From contig CAMAXP010000002.1 of assembly GCA_945862265.1 (NCBI GenBank), positions 32,204 to 96,203 of the forward strand: a stretch of 64,000 nt of DNA. The letters run 5' to 3'. The notes under the pieces are model-generated. The model had not been told where the DNA came from. It saw only the letters and a list, made by a program, of their open reading frames with translations, and did not search any database. A program made the translations under genes and the position numbers. Shown here one piece after another: positions 19,386-29,655 of the stretch. Every line of letters begins with the position of its first letter. Position 1 is the stretch's first letter. This stretch comes from Bordetella parapertussis (GTDB lineage: Bacteria; Pseudomonadota; Gammaproteobacteria; Burkholderiales; SG8-39).

Positions 19386-20273
19386 TCAGGCCGCCTTCGC
19401 CGGTTTGGCGAGCATCGGAAAGCCGAGTGCTTCGCGCGAATCGTAGTAGGCCTGCGCCACCAGCCGGGACAGCACGCGCACACGACCAATGTAGGCGGCG
19501 CGCTCGGTCACCGAAATCGCGCCGTGCGCGTCGAGCAGGTTGAAGGTGTGCGAGCACTTCATGACCATCTCGTAGGCGGGCAGCGCGAGGCCGACGCGGA
19601 TCAGGTTCTTCGCCTCGCCCTCGAAATCGGTAAACAGGCGCAGCAGCAGTTCCACGTTCGAGTGCTCGAAGTTGTACTTCGATTGCTCGACTTCGTTCTG
19701 GTGGTACACGTCGCCGTAGCTCACGCCCGGCGTCCACACGAGGTCGTAGACGCTTTCCTTGTCCTGCAGGTACATCGCGAGCCGTTCCAGGCCGTAGGTG
19801 ATTTCGCCGAGCACCGGCTTGCACGGGATGCTGCCCACTTCCTGGAAGTAGGTGAACTGGGTGACTTCCATCCCATCCAGCCACACTTCCCAACCCAGGC
19901 CCCAGGCGCCGAGCGTCGGCGACTCCCAGTCATCCTCGACGAAGCGGATGTCGTGCACCTTGGGATCCACGCCGATGGTGACGAGGGACTCGAGATACAG
20001 TTCCTGGATGTTGGCCGGCGACGGCTTCATCGCCACCTGGTACTGGTAGTAGTGCTGCAGGCGGTTCGGGTTCTCCCCGTAGCGGCCGTCCTTGGGGCGC
20101 CGCGACGGTTGCACGTAGGCCGCCTTCCAGGGCTCCGGCCCGATGGCGCGCAGGAACGTCGCCGTGTGGAAGGTGCCGGCGCCGACTTCCATGTCGTAGG
20201 GCTGCAGCAGGACGCAGCCCTGCCTGTCCCAGAAATCGTTGAGCCGGAGGATGAGCTGCTGGAAGGTGATCAT
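19386..20273 (-). CDS. glyQ: Glycine-tRNA ligase alpha subunit
   Basis: GlyQ is the catalytic alpha subunit (class II-like core) that activates glycine. The ATG at 20271-20273 gives 295 residues and the canonical start [15 protein letters not shown]; an upstream in-frame ATG would add residues with no family resemblance. Conserved blocks include [37 protein letters not shown] and [17 protein letters not shown]. It is followed directly by glyS. Confidence 0.97.
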   Translation of the reverse strand: MITFQQLILRLNDFWDRQGCVLLQPYDMEVGAGTFHTATFLRAIGPEPWKAAYVQPSRRPKDGRYGENPNRLQHYYQYQVAMKPSPANIQELYLESLVTIGVDPKVHDIRFVEDDWESPTLGAWGLGWEVWLDGMEVTQFTYFQEVGSIPCKPVLGEITYGLERLAMYLQDKESVYDLVWTPGVSYGDVYHQNEVEQSKYNFEHSNVELLLRLFTDFEGEAKNLIRVGLALPAYEMVMKCSHTFNLLDAHGAISVTERAAYIGRVRVLSRLVAQAYYDSREALGFPMLAKPAKAA

Positions 20274-20331
20274 GGGCGGCGCGGCGCGGTGTGACCGCAG
20301 TGACGCGGTCGCCGAAAAAGAGGCGCGGAGT

Positions 20332-21828
20332 TTACCTTTTCCGTAGTGCGGCGGATAGCGCCAGCAGGGCGGCGGCCGCAGCCAGCGCAAGCCCGTTCCC
20401 ATACCGCACGAAAGGCGTGGCACCCGAATAGCCACTGACTTCGACGTCGAGGCGGCCTTCCTGGTACTGCGGCAGGCGCGCGAGGACGCGGCCGTCGCGA
20501 TCGATGGCCGCCGTCATGCCGGTGTTCGTCGCGGCGAGCAGGGCGCGCCCGGTTTCAAGGGAGCGCATGCGGGCCATCTGCAGGTGCTGGCCCGGCGCGA
20601 GGGTGTCGCCGAACCACGCCATGTTGCTGACGTTGACGAGCAGGGTCGCCTCGGGCAGCGGGCCGATGAGCTCCTCGCCGAACGCATCCTCGTAGCAGAT
20701 GTTGACCGCGACTTTCTGCCCTGCGACCGCCAGGGGCGGTTGCGCTGTGCCGCCGCGGGTGAACTCCGACATCGGGATCTGCAGCACGTTCACGATCCAG
20801 CCGAAGCCGGGCAGGATGAACTCCCCGAACGGCACCAGGTGCGACTTGCTGTAGATCTGCGGCGGGGAGACGCCGAGGCTGACCACCGAATTGAAGTACC
20901 TCTCCTGCCCGGTCCGGTAAGGAACACCAAGAAGGAGGTCGCCGCCGTTGCGCTTTGCGATCGCTTCGAGCGCGACCAGCTGCGCGGGGTCGATGCGGTC
21001 CAGGAACCGGGGCAGCGCCGTTTCGGGAAGCACGATCAGCTTCGCGCGGCTCGCCGAGGCCAGCCGCTCGTAGGCCGTGAACGTGCGCTCGAAGCGTTCC
21101 GGATCGAACTTGGTTTCCTGTGCGACGTTTCCCTGCAGCAGGCTCGCGGTCACGGGAGGGCCGTAGGGTTGGGTCCAGTCGACGGTGCGCAGGGTTGCCC
21201 CAACCGCAAGCACTACCCCGAGCAAGACGAGCGGCAGGCCGCGGGACTGCACGGTCGCAGCGCGCAGCACGAGGCCCGCGCATACCGCTGCAATGAGCGA
21301 CAGCCCGTAGACACCGGTGACCGGGGCATAGCCTGCCACGGGCGTATCCGTTGCGGCGTAGCCGAGGACGAGCCATGGAAATCCCGTGAGCCCCCATCCG
21401 CGCAGCAGTTCGGCCGCCATCCAGAGGGCCGGGAAGACGCAGAGTGCGCGCACGGCATCGCTCGCCGGGATGCGGTGCTGCGCGTAGCCCGCGGCCGCCA
21501 GCGGCCAGGAGAGGAAGGCACAATAGGCCAGCGTTGCGAATGCGGCGACCGGCATCGGCATCCCGCCGAACACGGAGAGGCTCACGTAGACCCAGGACAC
21601 CCCTGCAGTGAAAAGTCCCATGCCGTACGCGAACCCGATCCAGGCCGCATCCCGGGCGCGCGGCGCGCACATCCAGAGGTGGAACAGCAGGGCCGGGGAA
21701 AAGAGGGCCAGCGGATAGAGGCCGATCGGTTCGAAGGCGGGCACCAGTGCGGCGCCTGCAAGGTACGCGACGATCAGGGCCAGGCGCGGCCGGCCGGCCA
21801 ACCGGTTGCGCGACAGCTGTGCGATCAA
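20332..21828 (-). CDS. lnt: Apolipoprotein N-acyltransferase
   Basis: Lnt adds the third acyl chain to lipoproteins in the inner membrane. The 498 residues have an N-terminal block of hydrophobic helices (about 1-215), a periplasmic nitrilase domain, and a C-terminal helix ([16 protein letters not shown]). The catalytic triad is visible as Glu269 (LPETALP), Lys328 ([12 protein letters not shown]) and Cys378 (NICYEDAFG), at the spacing of E. coli E267/K335/C387. It overlaps corC by 4 bases, the usual corC-lnt pairing. Confidence 0.97.
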   Translation of the reverse strand: MIAQLSRNRLAGRPRLALIVAYLAGAALVPAFEPIGLYPLALFSPALLFHLWMCAPRARDAAWIGFAYGMGLFTAGVSWVYVSLSVFGGMPMPVAAFATLAYCAFLSWPLAAAGYAQHRIPASDAVRALCVFPALWMAAELLRGWGLTGFPWLVLGYAATDTPVAGYAPVTGVYGLSLIAAVCAGLVLRAATVQSRGLPLVLLGVVLAVGATLRTVDWTQPYGPPVTASLLQGNVAQETKFDPERFERTFTAYERLASASRAKLIVLPETALPRFLDRIDPAQLVALEAIAKRNGGDLLLGVPYRTGQERYFNSVVSLGVSPPQIYSKSHLVPFGEFILPGFGWIVNVLQIPMSEFTRGGTAQPPLAVAGQKVAVNICYEDAFGEELIGPLPEATLLVNVSNMAWFGDTLAPGQHLQMARMRSLETGRALLAATNTGMTAAIDRDGRVLARLPQYQEGRLDVEVSGYSGATPFVRYGNGLALAAAAALLALSAALRKR

Positions 21829-22649
21829 GCCTTGGGCTTTTCGACGATCAGCGTGTAGACGCGCCGGCTGTCCGCACGCAGCACCTGGAACCGCAGGCTT
21901 TCGAGCGCAATCGACTCGCCGCGCTTGGGCAGGCGGCCGAGGTGGGCGATCACCAGCCCGCCGACGGTGTCGAAGTCTTCGTCCGGGAATTCCGTCCCGA
22001 ACGCTGCGTTGAAGTCGGCGATCTGCGTGAGCGCCTTCACGCGGTAGCGCCCGCTCGACTCGAGGATGATGTTGTCGCTGGCCTCGTCGAAATCGTACTC
22101 GTCCTCGATTTCGCCGACGATCTGCTCGAGCACGTCCTCGATCGTGACGAGACCCGCCACGCCGCCGTATTCGTCGACCACGATGGCCATGTGGTTGCGG
22201 CTGGCGCGGAACTCGCGCAGCAGCACGTTGAGGCGCTTGGATTCGGGCACGAAGATCGCCGGGCGCAGCATCTCGCGGACGTTGAACTCCTCCTCGCCCG
22301 CGTAGTGGCGCAGCAGGTCCTTGGCGAGCAGCACGCCGATCACGTCGTCGCGGTTCTCGCCGATCACGGGAAAGCGCGAGTGCGCGGTGGAGATCACCAC
22401 TGGGATGAACTGCCCGATCGGCTCGTTGATGTCGATCACGTCCATCTGCGCGCGCGGGATCATGATGTCGCGCACCTGCATTTCGGACACCGTCATCGCG
22501 CCTTCGATGATCGACAGCGCATCCGCATCGAGCAGGTTCTTGCGGTAGGCGGAGCGCAGGAGCTGGGTGAGCTGCGCGCGGTCGGCAGGCTCGCGCAGGA
22601 CCATCGCCGCGAGGCGCTCGAGCAGAGTAGGGGGTTCGGGATCGCTCAT
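21825..22649 (-). CDS. corC: CorC/HlyC-type CBS-domain protein
   Basis: CorC is a cytosolic protein linked to Mg/Co efflux, with two CBS domains that bind adenine nucleotides. The 274 residues show the leader MTVSEMQVRDIMIPRAQMD, a CBS pair (about 60-180, with VVDEYGGVAGLVTIEDVLEQ), and a C-terminal CorC_HlyC domain (DFDTVGGLVIAHLGRLPKRGE). The genes ybeY and phoH lie immediately upstream. There is no membrane domain, so this is the soluble form rather than a CorB-type DUF21 protein. Confidence 0.93.
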   Translation of the reverse strand: MSDPEPPTLLERLAAMVLREPADRAQLTQLLRSAYRKNLLDADALSIIEGAMTVSEMQVRDIMIPRAQMDVIDINEPIGQFIPVVISTAHSRFPVIGENRDDVIGVLLAKDLLRHYAGEEEFNVREMLRPAIFVPESKRLNVLLREFRASRNHMAIVVDEYGGVAGLVTIEDVLEQIVGEIEDEYDFDEASDNIILESSGRYRVKALTQIADFNAAFGTEFPDEDFDTVGGLVIAHLGRLPKRGESIALESLRFQVLRADSRRVYTLIVEKPKA

Positions 22650-22683
22650 GGGATGGCGTATTGTACCGGGCCGCGCCTGGCGC

Positions 22684-23142
22684 CTAGATCAGGTACGGAT
22701 TCGGGTGTCCGAGGCGCTTCAGAATGCGCTTTTCGGCCCGCTCCATCCGCGCCGCGTCCGCTGCGTCTTCGTGGTCGTAGCCGCGCATGTGCAGGATCCC
22801 GTGCACGGCAAGGTGCGCGAAGTGTTGCGCGAGCGTCTTGCCCTGCTCGGCGGCTTCCCGGGCCACGACCGCAGGGCAGATCACGATGTCGCCCGCGTCC
22901 TTGCCGTAAGCGAAGGTCAGCACGTTGGTGGCGTAGTCCTTGCCGCGGTAGGCAAGGTTGAGCCTGCGGCCTTCTGCGGCGCCGACCAGCCGGACGGTGA
23001 CTTCGGCGTATCCGGGCAGGGCGGCGCGGACCCACGCACGGAACCGCGCCGGGGCCGGGACGCGGCGCGAACGGCTGGCGTCCTGCACACGCACCCGGGC
23101 TTCACGCCGGATCGGTTTTTTTTGCGTGCTCTTCGTAGGCAT
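22684..23142 (-). CDS. ybeY: Endoribonuclease YbeY
   Basis: YbeY is a zinc-dependent RNase involved in 16S rRNA 3'-end maturation and ribosome quality control. The metal motif HGILHMRGYDH (three His in HGxxHxxGYDH) is intact near the C-terminus, and YRGKDYATNVLTF is the conserved strand before it. I chose the ATG at 23140-23142 (152 residues); a start 36 bases upstream is possible but adds an unconserved tail deeper in phoH. With this start it overlaps phoH by 41 bases. Confidence 0.93.
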   Translation of the reverse strand: MPTKSTQKKPIRREARVRVQDASRSRRVPAPARFRAWVRAALPGYAEVTVRLVGAAEGRRLNLAYRGKDYATNVLTFAYGKDAGDIVICPAVVAREAAEQGKTLAQHFAHLAVHGILHMRGYDHEDAADAARMERAEKRILKRLGHPNPYLI

Positions 23143-24103
23143 GGACGATCCGCGCAACGAGCGGATGCCGGACGACATCCTCGGCGAGGAACTCGGTGAA
23201 CGCGATGCCGCGCACCTGCGCGAGGATCGCGCGCGATTCGATGAGCCCGCTCTTCTGGCCGCGGGCGAGGTCGATCTGCGTCACGTCGCCAGTCACCACC
23301 GCCTTGGCGCCGAAGCCGATGCGCGTAAGGAACATCTTCATCTGCTCGGGCGTGGTGTTCTGCGCCTCGTCGAGGATGATGAAGGCGTGATTGAGCGTGC
23401 GCCCGCGCATGTAGGCCAGCGGCGCAAGCTCGATGGTGCCCCTCTCCAGCAAGCGGCCCACGGTGTCGAACCCCATCAGGTCGTAGAGTGCGTCGTAGAG
23501 CGGGCGCAGGTACGGGTCGACCTTCTGCGCGAGGTCGCCGGGGAGGAAGCCGAGGCGTTCGCCGGCTTCCACTGCCGGGCGCACCAGCACGATGCGCTGC
23601 ACGAGGTCGCGTTCGAGCGCGTCGACGGCGCAAGCCACCGCGAGGAAGGTCTTGCCCGTGCCTGCCGGCCCGATGCCGAACGTGATGTCGTGCGCGAGGA
23701 TGCTCTTGATGTATTCGTTCTGGCGCGGGGTGCGGCCGTGAAGGTCGGGGCGGCGCGTAAGCAGTTGCGCGGGCTCGCCCGCTTCAGGGGTGCTGGCGCG
23801 AACGCGTGTGTGCTTCAACTCGGTGAGGCCCAGCTGCACGTCCTCCAGCAGGAGGTCGTCCTTCACGGCCTTGGCGTAAAAGTATTCCAGCGCCCGGCCC
23901 GCGTCCCTGCACTGCGCCGGGTCGCCCTTCAGCGTAAAGCCGGCCCCGCGGCGCGCGATCGACACGTCGAGCGCCGATTCGATCTGGCGCAGGTTCGTGT
24001 CCATCGGGCCGCACAGCCGCGCAAGGCGATGATTGTCGACCGGATCGAAGCGGATCTCGGGCGGACGGTTGTCCGTCTTGCGGGGGGAGGGCTTGCTACG
24101 CAT
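23102..24103 (-). CDS. ybeZ: PhoH-like ATPase YbeZ
   Basis: This PhoH-family P-loop ATPase is a partner of YbeY in RNA metabolism. The 333 residues contain a small N-terminal KH-like region, the Walker [14 protein letters not shown], the Walker [15 protein letters not shown], and the family motif [18 protein letters not shown]. It lies between miaB (8-base overlap) and ybeY (41-base overlap), the conserved miaB-ybeZ-ybeY-corC-lnt order. Confidence 0.95.
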   Translation of the reverse strand: MRSKPSPRKTDNRPPEIRFDPVDNHRLARLCGPMDTNLRQIESALDVSIARRGAGFTLKGDPAQCRDAGRALEYFYAKAVKDDLLLEDVQLGLTELKHTRVRASTPEAGEPAQLLTRRPDLHGRTPRQNEYIKSILAHDITFGIGPAGTGKTFLAVACAVDALERDLVQRIVLVRPAVEAGERLGFLPGDLAQKVDPYLRPLYDALYDLMGFDTVGRLLERGTIELAPLAYMRGRTLNHAFIILDEAQNTTPEQMKMFLTRIGFGAKAVVTGDVTQIDLARGQKSGLIESRAILAQVRGIAFTEFLAEDVVRHPLVARIVHAYEEHAKKTDPA

Positions 24104-25424
24104 CGACCAGCTCGCCGCGCAGCGTGTGGGTCAGCGCGCGCGTGATGCGCACGTGGGCAAGCTGTCCGGCGAGGGCGGGCGGGCCGCTGAAGTTCACCGT
24201 GCGGTTGTTGGCGCTGCGCCCGGCGAGTTCTGCCGGATCCTTGCGCGACGGGCCCTCGACCAGCACCGGCTGCACGCTGCCCACCATCGACGCGCTGATG
24301 GCCGCTGCCTGGGCGCCGATGCGGGCCTGCAACCGGCGCAGGCGCGACAGTTTCACCTCGGCCGGCGTGTCGTCGACCAGGTCGGCCGCCGGGGTTCCGG
24401 GGCGGGGGCTGTACAGGAACGAATACGAGTCGTCGAAGCCCATGTCCTCGACCAGCGCCATGGTTGCCTCGAAGTCGGCCTCGGTCTCGCCCGGGAACCC
24501 GACGATGAAATCGGACGACAGGCTGATGTCCGGGCGAATGCGCCGCACCCTGCGAATGATCGAGCGATATTCGAGGCTGGTGTATCCGCGCTTCATGGCC
24601 GCGAGGACGCGATCCGATCCGGACTGGACCGGCAGGTGGAGGTGGTCGACGAGCTTCGGGATTTCGGCGTACGCCTGGATCAGCCGGGGCGTGAATTCGC
24701 GCGGATGGGAGGTCGTGTAGCGGATGCGCTCCAGGCCGTCGATCTCGGCGACGTGCAGGAGCAGTTCCGCGAAATCCGCAGCCTCCCCGTCGTGCATCGC
24801 GCCCTTGTAGGCGTTGACGTTCTGGCCCAGCAGCGTCACTTCCTTCACGCCGCGTTCGGCCAGGTCGGCGATTTCGGCAATGACATCGTCAAACGGTCGC
24901 GATACCTCCTCGCCGCGCGTGTAGGGGACCACGCAGAAGCTGCAGTACTTGCTGCACCCCTCCATCACCGACACGAAGGCGGACGGGCCTTCGACCCGCG
25001 CGGCGGGCAGGTGGTCGAACTTTTCGATCTCCGGGAAGCTCACGTCCACCTGCGCGCGGCCGGTACGGCGGCGCTCGGCGAGCAGCGCGGGCAGGCGATG
25101 GAGCGTTTGCGGGCCGAACACGACATCCACGTACGGGGCGCGCGCGACGATGCCGGCGCCTTCCTGGCTGGCGACGCAGCCGCCGACGGCAATCATCATG
25201 TCGGGGCGCAGCTGCTTGAGTTCCTTGGCGCGGCCGAGGTCGGAGAACACCTTCTCCTGGGCCTTTTCGCGCACCGAACACGTATTGAAGACCAGGACGT
25301 CAGCGTCCTCGGGTCGGTCTGTGGGGGTCAGGTGCTCGGCGGCCGACAGCACGTCGGCCATCTTGGCCGAATCGTACTCGTTCATCTGGCAGCCGAACGT
25401 CTTGATGTAGAGCTTGCCGGCCAT
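24096..25424 (-). CDS. miaB: tRNA (i6A37) methylthiotransferase MiaB
   Basis: MiaB is a radical-SAM enzyme that adds the 2-methylthio group to i6A37 in tRNAs reading UNN codons. The 442 residues contain the UPF0004 cysteines Cys12, Cys49 and Cys83 for the auxiliary cluster, the radical-SAM triad CSKYCSFC (Cys157, 161, 164), and a C-terminal TRAM domain ([20 protein letters not shown]). It starts the miaB-ybeZ-ybeY-corC-lnt block; the preceding small secreted-protein gene ends 8 bases upstream. Confidence 0.97.
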   Translation of the reverse strand: MAGKLYIKTFGCQMNEYDSAKMADVLSAAEHLTPTDRPEDADVLVFNTCSVREKAQEKVFSDLGRAKELKQLRPDMMIAVGGCVASQEGAGIVARAPYVDVVFGPQTLHRLPALLAERRRTGRAQVDVSFPEIEKFDHLPAARVEGPSAFVSVMEGCSKYCSFCVVPYTRGEEVSRPFDDVIAEIADLAERGVKEVTLLGQNVNAYKGAMHDGEAADFAELLLHVAEIDGLERIRYTTSHPREFTPRLIQAYAEIPKLVDHLHLPVQSGSDRVLAAMKRGYTSLEYRSIIRRVRRIRPDISLSSDFIVGFPGETEADFEATMALVEDMGFDDSYSFLYSPRPGTPAADLVDDTPAEVKLSRLRRLQARIGAQAAAISASMVGSVQPVLVEGPSRKDPAELAGRSANNRTVNFSGPPALAGQLAHVRITRALTHTLRGELVDA

Positions 25425-25432
25425 GGGTGGCG

Positions 25433-25777
25433 CTACGGCCTCTTGTCCGGCTTGGCGGCTTCTTCCCGGGTGAGGATCCAGACGCGATGCACGTGGCCGA
25501 CCGGATCGACAACATACTTCACGAGTTGCGGATTCTGCGGGAGGGCCATCGGGAGGATGATCCGGTTTTCCGGGCCGCGGATCTGGGCGCCGGGCGACAG
25601 GAGCATTTGCTTGCCGTCGATCTCGACGATCATTTCCCGGACGTGGCGGATCTCGCCGCGCTTGGCGTCCTCGGGGAGGGTGCGCAGTTGCGCGAACGCG
25701 CCGCTCGCGCCCAGAAGCGTCGCCGCTGCGAAAGCCGCGGTTGCTAGGAGGGCAGGCAGGGAGCGGGAGGCGCGCAC
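25433..25777 (-). CDS. Conserved small exported protein of unknown function
   Basis: From a GTG at 25775-25777 this encodes 114 residues with a clear signal peptide (hydrophobic [17 protein letters not shown], cleavage after GAFA). The mature part of about 80 residues contains [19 protein letters not shown] and [16 protein letters not shown], resembling an uncharacterised betaproteobacterial family usually found beside miaB. An upstream ATG in the same frame lies inside the tRNA-Met gene and cannot be the start. It has no catalytic motif and ends 8 bases before miaB. Confidence 0.7.
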   Translation of the reverse strand: MRASRSLPALLATAAFAAATLLGASGAFAQLRTLPEDAKRGEIRHVREMIVEIDGKQMLLSPGAQIRGPENRIILPMALPQNPQLVKYVVDPVGHVHRVWILTREEAAKPDKRP

Positions 25778-25786
25778 TTGGGTATG

Positions 25787-25863
25787 TGGTGGTGATAGGT
25801 GGACTTGAACCACCGACCCCAGCATTATGAGTGCTGTGCTCTAACCAGCTGAGCTATATCACC
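25787..25863 (-). tRNA. tRNA-Met (CAU), elongator type
   Basis: Read on the minus strand, 77 bases fold as a cloverleaf: acceptor GGTGATA pairs with TATCACC, the D-arm is AGCTCAGCTGGTTAGAGCA, the anticodon loop CTCATAA gives CAU, and the T-arm is GGTGGTTCAAGTCCACC with a genome-encoded CCA end. The CAU anticodon could be elongator Met or lysidine-modified Ile2. The body resembles elongator Met (for example CACTCATAATG), and the first acceptor base pairs with C, unlike initiator tRNA. Confidence 0.93.
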
Positions 25864-26002
25864 GAAAGGGTGGAGATTGTCTGGAAACGGCCGCGAATTG
25901 TCTTTTTTTCGGGGGTCCGGGTCAAGGTCGATCGAAATATGCAGCTGATTCATATTGTTATTGCAGTGCGAGAGGGGCGGCTGCGGGCAGTAGAATGCCC
26001 GG

Positions 26003-27163
26003 ATGCAGTTTGACCTTGTCGTAGTCGGCGGGGGCGCCGTGGGCGCCAGTCTTGCGCGCGCCGTGCGCGGGCTGTCCGTCGCCCTGGTGGCCGGCGTCCG
26101 TCCGGTCTCCCTGACCCCGGCCGACGAGGCCTGCGAAGGCCGCGTGTACGCGCTCTCCCCCGGAAGTGTCGCCTTCCTGCGCGAAATCCGCGCCTGGGAT
26201 GCGATGCCGCTCGAACGCCTGACGCCGGTGTACGCGATGCGCGTTTGCGGAGACGACGGCGCTGCCTCGATGACGTTCGATGCCTATGATGCAGGCGTCC
26301 CCGAACTCGCCTGGATCGTCGAGGACCGCGTGCTGCAGGACGCCCTCTGGCGGACGCTGGGCACGCAGGACGGCCTCGAGATCTTCGCCCCTGCAACCTG
26401 CGCCGCCCTTGAATTGGGTGCGGCGGCCCGGCTCACGCTGGCCGACGGCCGGACAATCGATGCGGCGCTTGTCGTGGGCGCCGATGGCGCGGGCTCCTTC
26501 ATCCGTTCAGCGGCCGGGATTGCGGCCCCGGAGACGCCCTATGGGCAGACGGCCGTGGTCGCGAATTTCGCTTGCGAGCGACCGCACGGAAACGTGGCAT
26601 TCCAGTGGTTCAAGGGCGGCCCGATCCTGGGGCTGCTACCCCTGCCCGGCAACCGTGTGTCCATGGTGTGGTCCGTCCCGCCTGAGCGCGCAGCCGGGCT
26701 GATGGCATTGGACCCTGAAGCGCTGGGCCGCGAGGTCAGCGAGGCTTCGAATCGCACGCTGGGCGAACTGACCGCCCTGTGCGCGCCGCAGGCCTATCCG
26801 TTGCGGCGGATCACTGCCGACAGGATGGTGCTGCCCCGGCTCGCGCTGGCGGGAGATGCCGCGCACGTGGTCCATCCGCTTGCCGGGCAGGGCCTCAACC
26901 TCGGCTTTCAGGACGCGCGCTCGCTCGCCGCGATCGTGACGGGCCGCGCACCGGTGTATGGCCCCGGCGATATCCGGCTCCTGCGCCAATACGAACGCGA
27001 GCGCAGCGAGGCTATACTCGCCATGCGCGCGGCGGTGAACGGGCTGCATTCCCTCTTTGGCGCGAGCGGGCGGACGGCGCGGGCGGTGCGCAATACCGGG
27101 CTGAACTTTGTCGATCGCCTGCCAGTCTTAAAGAATGCCCTGCTGCGCCACGCGCTGCACTGA
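26003..27163 (+). CDS. UbiH/UbiI-family FAD-dependent ubiquinone hydroxylase
   Basis: This 386-residue flavoprotein monooxygenase is paralogous to the gene at 5.3 kb. It has the FAD motif VVGGGAVGASLA at the N-terminus and GDAAHVVHPLAGQG at 284-297. The GD (not GN) form of the second motif resembles UbiI/UbiF/UbiL rather than UbiH, so a C5 (or other) ring position is likely, complementing UbiH and Coq7. It is followed by dsbC 14 bases later. Which ring position it acts on cannot be settled from sequence alone. Confidence 0.85.
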   Translation: MQFDLVVVGGGAVGASLARAVRGLSVALVAGVRPVSLTPADEACEGRVYALSPGSVAFLREIRAWDAMPLERLTPVYAMRVCGDDGAASMTFDAYDAGVPELAWIVEDRVLQDALWRTLGTQDGLEIFAPATCAALELGAAARLTLADGRTIDAALVVGADGAGSFIRSAAGIAAPETPYGQTAVVANFACERPHGNVAFQWFKGGPILGLLPLPGNRVSMVWSVPPERAAGLMALDPEALGREVSEASNRTLGELTALCAPQAYPLRRITADRMVLPRLALAGDAAHVVHPLAGQGLNLGFQDARSLAAIVTGRAPVYGPGDIRLLRQYERERSEAILAMRAAVNGLHSLFGASGRTARAVRNTGLNFVDRLPVLKNALLRHALH

Positions 27164-27177
27164 ACTTCGGAGAATCC

Positions 27178-27912
27178 ATGGCACGTCTAGTCGTTGCAGT
27201 CCTGTCCCTGCTGGTTGCACTGTCTGCCGTCGCCAATGAGCAACTGATTCGCCGCAGCGTCGAGCCCAAGCTTGGCGGCGCAAAGATCGAGGGCGTCCAG
27301 CCCTCGGTCATCCCCGGCCTGTTCGAGGTCCGGTTCCGGAGCCCGCAGGGCGTGCAGATCCTCTACTCGGACCCGAAGGGCGAAAACATCGTCCAGGGCG
27401 AGATCTACGAGACGAAATCCGGGCGCAACCTGACGGACGAACGCATAGGCAAGCTGTCGGCGATCAAGTTCGACTCGCTGCCGCTCGACCGGGCGGTGAA
27501 GATCGTCCGCGGCAACGGCAAGCGGGCGCTGGTCATGTTCTCCGACCCCTATTGCCCCGCGTGCCAGTCCTTCGAGCAGACGCTGCAGCAGATCGACGAC
27601 GTGACCCTTTACGTCTTCATGTTTCCGGTCATCCGGCCCGAGCGGATCGACGACTCGAAGAGCGTCTGGTGCGCGAGCGACCGCGCCAAGGCCTGGCTCG
27701 ACTTCGCATTGCGCAAGAAGGCGCCAGCGCCGGCGACCTGCGACAACCCGGTCGAGTCGATCGTGACGCTGGGACAGTCGCTGGGAGTGCGCGCGACGCC
27801 GACCCTGTTCTTCGAGAACGGCGAGCGGCAGCAAGGCGGGATGCAGCTCGCTGACCTGCGTACGCGGATCGACGTCGCCTCCAAGGAAGGCCGCCAGGCC
27901 AAGGCAAAGTGA
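27178..27912 (+). CDS. dsbC: Periplasmic disulfide isomerase DsbC
   Basis: DsbC reshuffles wrong disulfides in periplasmic proteins. The ATG at 27178 has a GGAGA ribosome site and gives 244 residues with a short signal peptide (cleavage near SAVA, 16-19). An N-terminal dimerisation domain is followed by a thioredoxin domain with active site CPAC (Cys126, Cys129), the second cysteine pair in VWCASD and ATCDN, and the cis-proline in RATPTLFF. The mature two-cysteine LptD in this window is a plausible client. It converges on mltA with 4 bases between stops. Confidence 0.92.
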   Translation: MARLVVAVLSLLVALSAVANEQLIRRSVEPKLGGAKIEGVQPSVIPGLFEVRFRSPQGVQILYSDPKGENIVQGEIYETKSGRNLTDERIGKLSAIKFDSLPLDRAVKIVRGNGKRALVMFSDPYCPACQSFEQTLQQIDDVTLYVFMFPVIRPERIDDSKSVWCASDRAKAWLDFALRKKAPAPATCDNPVESIVTLGQSLGVRATPTLFFENGERQQGGMQLADLRTRIDVASKEGRQAKAK

Positions 27913-27916
27913 CCGC

Positions 27917-29083
27917 CTAAGGGCGGGGCAGTCCCTCGCCCTTCGGCCACAGGAGCCACATCTTTCCCTGCTGGCGCATGCGGCCGGCCTGCGCCCCCGC
28001 TTCGTCACCCGTTCCCCAGAAAAAGTCGGCGCGAATGGCGCCGCGGATCGCGCCGCCCGTGTCCTGGGCCATGACCAGCCGCTCAAGGGGTTTCGACGAC
28101 AACGGATAGGTGGTGGCCAGGAACACCGGCGCGCCCAACGGGACGTACCGCGGGTCGATGGCCGCGCTGTAACCCGGGGTCAGCGGGGCGCCGAGCGCGC
28201 CCGGCGGGCCGTCCTGCGGACTCGAAGGCGCCGGCAATTCGCGGAAGAACACATAGCTCGGGTTGGCATTGAGCGCCTCCTGCAACTTGCCCGGATTGGA
28301 TGCGCCCCAGGCCTTGATCGACTGCATGGAGGCCTGCTCGAGCTTGAGTTCGCCCCGGTCGACGAGGTAGCGACCCAGGGAGCGGTACGGATGCCCGTTT
28401 TGTTCGGCGAACCCCAACCGGATGCGCTCCCCCGGGGAAAACTCGACCAGCCCGGACCCCTGGATCTGCAGGAAGAAGAGTTCGACTGCGTCCGCGACCC
28501 AGGCCAGGGGCTTGGCCGGAAGGACGTGCGTGCTTTCGATTTCGCCGCGCGAGTAGTACGGCACCAGGCGCTGGCCCTGCAGGCGGCCGCGCAGCCGCAG
28601 GTTGCGCAGCTCCGGGTGGAGGTCGGCGAGGTCGACAACGACCAGGTCGTCCGGGACGCCATAGATCGGGTAACGAAAGCCGCTTGCGCGCGCACGGCGA
28701 GCCTTGAGGATGGGCTCGTAGTACCCCGTGACCAGGCCTTCCGTCGCGCCGTCCGGCGCAACGATGCGATAGGCGGAAAACCGGCTTTCAAAGAATGCCC
28801 GCGCGGCAGCCTCGTCCTCGGCGCCCACCCGGCGGGCTTCTGCGCAGACTGCCTGCCAGGGACGCTTCGATTGGACGCGCGCGCACCCCGTATTGAAAGA
28901 GCGCAGGCTCGGCAGGAGGCCGGCCTGCGACCAACCCTGGAGGTCGCCCCAGGGGGTTTCCTCGAACCGCGCCTCGGCAGGCGGGGCAGGCGGGGCGGGC
29001 GGGGCAGGCTTTTCGGGCTTAGGTGCGACCGGCGCACAGGCCGCCAGGGCGCCACCCAGTAGAATTGCGGCCGACAACTTCAT
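27917..29083 (-). CDS. mltA: Membrane-bound lytic murein transglycosylase A
   Basis: MltA cleaves peptidoglycan to 1,6-anhydro-MurNAc products at the inner face of the outer membrane. The 388 residues begin with a lipoprotein signal and lipobox LAAC, followed by a Pro/Ala-rich spacer (PAPPAPPAPPA). The MltA domain has VTGYYEPILKARR, the 3D domain with DPRYVPLG and the catalytic-Asp region MAQDTGGAIRGAIRAD. No good ribosome site precedes the ATG at 29081-29083; a second in-frame ATG at 29105-29107 is possible. Confidence 0.93.
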   Translation of the reverse strand: MKLSAAILLGGALAACAPVAPKPEKPAPPAPPAPPAEARFEETPWGDLQGWSQAGLLPSLRSFNTGCARVQSKRPWQAVCAEARRVGAEDEAAARAFFESRFSAYRIVAPDGATEGLVTGYYEPILKARRARASGFRYPIYGVPDDLVVVDLADLHPELRNLRLRGRLQGQRLVPYYSRGEIESTHVLPAKPLAWVADAVELFFLQIQGSGLVEFSPGERIRLGFAEQNGHPYRSLGRYLVDRGELKLEQASMQSIKAWGASNPGKLQEALNANPSYVFFRELPAPSSPQDGPPGALGAPLTPGYSAAIDPRYVPLGAPVFLATTYPLSSKPLERLVMAQDTGGAIRGAIRADFFWGTGDEAGAQAGRMRQQGKMWLLWPKGEGLPRP

Positions 29084-29201
29084 GGCGGACCGGACGATGT
29101 GGGTCATCTTTCTCGAAATGGGCGTGGCGCTCAGCCTGCTGGTGCTGATCGTCTGGTGGACCTGGCCGAAGAAGCGCCCTGAGGACGAAGACAAGCGCTG
29201 A
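29082..29201 (+). CDS. Possible small single-pass membrane protein
   Basis: A 39-residue frame starts at ATG 29082 (or ATG 29097, MWVIFLEMG). It encodes one hydrophobic helix (ALSLLVLIVWWTW) followed by a charged tail (PKKRPEDEDKR), so N-out/C-in topology is likely. Its start codon overlaps that of the divergent mltA (shared CATG). The hydrophobic-then-charged design looks like a real small membrane protein, but there is no clear ribosome site and no recognised family. Confidence 0.4.
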   Translation: MADRTMWVIFLEMGVALSLLVLIVWWTWPKKRPEDEDKR

Positions 29202-29207
29202 GGTCCG

Positions 29208-29591
29208 TCAGTGGAGGACGCGCGGGACCGAAAGCGTGAACTCCGGGATCTCCGCCTCGAAACGCGCGCCGTCCTCTCCCACCATCTGGTAGCGGCCGCG
29301 CATGGTGCCGACCGGCGTCGTGATTGACGTACCGCTCGTGTACTCGAAGCTTTCACCCGGCCGCAGCAGCGGCTGTGCTCCGATCACGCCAAGGCCGCGG
29401 ACTTCCTGCGTCTTGCCGCGCGCGTCAGTAATGATCCAGTGGCGGCTGATCAGCTGCGCGCTGGCGGTGCCGGTGTTGCGGATCGTCACCGTATAGGCGA
29501 ACACGTACTTGTCGGCCGCTTCGTCCGATTGGTCGGTGAGGTACTGGGTCGTCGTGCCGACGGTGATTTCGTAGTGTTTTTCCTGGGCCAT
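29208..29591 (-). CDS. apaG: ApaG-family protein
   Basis: This 127-residue protein of the ApaG/DUF525 fold (fibronectin-III-like) contains the conserved stretches [34 protein letters not shown] and [21 protein letters not shown]. coli ApaG (125 residues) is linked to Co/Mg resistance; the biochemical role is unclear. The ATG at 29589-29591 gives the family length. It is divergent from rpe across about 64 bases. Confidence 0.93.
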   Translation of the reverse strand: MAQEKHYEITVGTTTQYLTDQSDEAADKYVFAYTVTIRNTGTASAQLISRHWIITDARGKTQEVRGLGVIGAQPLLRPGESFEYTSGTSITTPVGTMRGRYQMVGEDGARFEAEIPEFTLSVPRVLH

Positions 29592-29655
29592 GTGCCCATT
29601 GTACCGGCATGGGCCGGGCGGCCACGCGGGTTGCTGCGCTACAATCGCCGCCACC

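Noticed and set aside
25787..25863. Lysidine-type tRNA-Ile2 (also CAU)
   Set aside because: The body resembles elongator Met more than Ile2; the alternative would need a search for tilS identity elements to settle.
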